Origin: Thermohalobaculum sp050043005
Lineage (GTDB): Bacteria; Pseudomonadota; Alphaproteobacteria; Rhodobacterales; Rhodobacteraceae
DNA length: 64,000 nucleotides
NCBI GenBank assembly: GCA_050043005.1
Contig: JBHJIZ010000005.1
Coordinates: forward strand, 1 to 64,000
Reading direction: 5' to 3'
Made by a program: the position numbers and the translations under genes. This document shows, piece after piece, positions 62,774 to 64,000 of this stretch (its first letter is position 1; the number at the start of each line of letters is the position of its first letter). Below the pieces are notes generated by a model. That model made no database searches. It worked only from the letters and a program-made list of their open reading frames with translations, and had not been told where the DNA came from.

Positions 62774-63676
62774 ATGTCATTCTTCGAGGCGTATGAACCC
62801 ATCTTCAAAACCTATGTGCTGGGAAACGCCCCGGTGAAACAGATCGCCACCGGTTTCGACTGGGTCGAGGGGCCGGTCTGGTTCGGCGACGCGAACTGTC
62901 TATTGTTCTCGGACATTCCGAACAATCGGATCATGCGGTGGATGCCGGAGGTTGGGGTGTCGACCTATCGCGCGCCTTCGCACTTCGCGAATGGGCACAC
63001 GCGGGACCGCCAGGGACGCCTTGTCAGCTGTGAACATCTCACACGCCGGGTCACTCGAACGGAACACGACGGGACAATTACGGTGATCGCCGACGGCTAC
63101 CAGGGAAAGCACCTGAATTCGCCAAACGACGTCATCGTGAAATCCGATGGCTCGATCTGGTTCAGCGATCCGCATTACGGGATCAAGCAGGACTACGAGG
63201 GCCAGCACGCCGAACAAGAGCTTCCCTGCCATGTTTATCGCGTCGATCCATCAGGAGGCATCTCCGTCGTAGCGGATGACTTTCATTGTCCCAACGGGCT
63301 GGCGTTCAGCCCTGATGAGAGCCGCCTCTATATCGCGGATACGGGCCGGATGCACCGCGATGATCCCACACATATTCGCGTTTTTGATGTCTCGGATGGC
63401 GGGCTCAGTGGCGGCGCCGTTTTCCACGCGATTTCGCCGGGTGTGGCGGATGGGTTCCGATGCGATAGCGAGGGCAACGTATGGTCCTCGGCTGCTGACG
63501 GTGTGCACTGCATCGCGCCGGATGGCACGCTATTAGGGAAGATCCGGGTGCCAGAGCTCGTGTCGAACGTCTGCTTCGGCGGACGTCACGGGCATCGCCT
63601 GTTCATTGCGGCCACGACGTCGATCTACGTCATCAGCTTGAACCGTCGAGGCGGTTTCAAACGTTCGCAAGGATAG
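62774..63676 (+). CDS. SMP-30/gluconolactonase family lactonase
   Basis: A 300-residue six-bladed beta-propeller enzyme that opens aldonolactones to aldonic acids. It shows FDWVEGPVWFGDANCLLFSD with the metal-binding glutamate, LNSPNDVIVKSDGSIWFSDP with the conserved asparagine, CPNGLAFSPDESRLYIADTG and GVADGFRCDSEGNVWSS with the metal aspartate. It could feed lactones of gluconate or idonate into the pathway beside it. The chosen ATG gives the usual N-terminus MSFFEAYEPIFKTYV. It ends the recognisable island. Confidence 0.9.
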   Translation: MSFFEAYEPIFKTYVLGNAPVKQIATGFDWVEGPVWFGDANCLLFSDIPNNRIMRWMPEVGVSTYRAPSHFANGHTRDRQGRLVSCEHLTRRVTRTEHDGTITVIADGYQGKHLNSPNDVIVKSDGSIWFSDPHYGIKQDYEGQHAEQELPCHVYRVDPSGGISVVADDFHCPNGLAFSPDESRLYIADTGRMHRDDPTHIRVFDVSDGGLSGGAVFHAISPGVADGFRCDSEGNVWSSAADGVHCIAPDGTLLGKIRVPELVSNVCFGGRHGHRLFIAATTSIYVISLNRRGGFKRSQG

Positions 63677-64000
63677 TATACGGGATAGACCTGAACCCCA
63701 ACTATGGTTCACCAGATTGCCTTCTTCAGCTGGTGTTCCAGAACTGAACCCAGACAGAAACCCATCCAAGTCCTGGAGCTCGAGAAATCAGTCTTATGGC
63801 GCGTTTCCCAAAGCACCACTATTGACCGAGCCTCGCCATTCGACAGCCGCGTCGTCGGCCTGACTACTTCCATCCTTGCAGCCACTTCGCGACCGAAATA
63901 GACGGACAGGGCAAAGCCTTGCGGGGCCTTCTCTTACATCTGACGCGTGGCTCATCGAAACCACTAACCACCCAAACCACGCCCAGCCACGATTGGCACG
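63677..64000. other. Gene-free stretch at the window end
   Basis: About 320 bp with lower GC than the rest and no recognisable protein in any frame; the open frames here are short and lack family motifs. It may be the 3' flank of a gene that starts beyond the edge, or a degraded sequence. No inverted repeat or IS end was recognised. Confidence 0.4.

Noticed and set aside
63677..64000. Insertion sequence remnant at the window end
   Set aside because: No transposase motif or terminal inverted repeat could be recognised in the visible bases.

Overview
The window is high-GC alphaproteobacterial DNA, most likely from a marine Rhodobacterales (Roseobacter-group) bacterium. The grounds are gene order and protein family: a coxB-ctaB-small ORF-ctaG-coxC-SURF1-thrC-M16 run, amiC-mrcA-prfB, RNase E with a very long acidic insert in its S1 domain, accB-accC-aat next to DUF2155-mlaD-NDUFA12, and a GTTC-N7-GTTC type LexA box. 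A perfect parS site at 36198-36213 suggests a position in the origin-proximal part of the chromosome.

Layout. 1-5880 (minus): an aa3-type cytochrome c oxidase and assembly operon ending in thrC and an M16 peptidase cut by the window edge. 6070-8443 (plus): tldD and a membrane fatty-acid desaturase. 8634-22346 (minus): a 42-residue membrane protein behind a LexA box, recG, a CYTH-CHAD protein, ligA with an internal amber codon, a small secreted protein, prfB, two tandem DMT exporters, penicillin-binding protein 1A and a cell-wall amidase. 22951-43100: rne, an aminotransferase, an M48 peptidase, a DsbA-like oxidoreductase, accB/accC, aat, envelope and complex I accessory genes, tgt, Fe-S maturation genes around parS, tfoX-like, tpiA, a helix-hairpin-helix protein behind PhaR-like sites, gluQ and a giant AsmA-like protein. 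43219-49295: a catabolic cluster (SDR, two metallo-beta-lactamase-fold hydrolases, ICL/PEP-mutase family lyase, PrpF-family isomerase) with an LprI-type protein inserted, then a histidine phosphatase.

49549-63676 is a sugar-acid utilisation island. Two GntR/IdnR-like LacI-family regulators, one interrupted by TAG, sit beside a four-gene ABC transporter operon with a b561-type membrane cytochrome. These are followed by gluconokinase, 6-phosphogluconate dehydrogenase, a YieH-like phosphatase, a beta-hydroxyacid dehydrogenase, gluconate 5-dehydrogenase (IdnO), L-idonate 5-dehydrogenase (IdnD), a GlcG/HbpS protein and an SMP-30 lactonase. The 14-bp palindrome TGTTATCGATAACA occurs exactly three times, each in a promoter region of this island, with a degenerate copy before the first lacI. 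Together they read as one LacI-type regulon that would carry aldonolactone or L-idonate through 5-ketogluconate and gluconate to 6-phosphogluconate and ribulose 5-phosphate.

The points most worth following are the SOS-box small membrane protein, the two in-frame amber codons in otherwise intact genes, the idonate/gluconate regulon, the parS site and the PhaR-like sites. No tRNA, rRNA, CRISPR array or intact insertion sequence was recognised.
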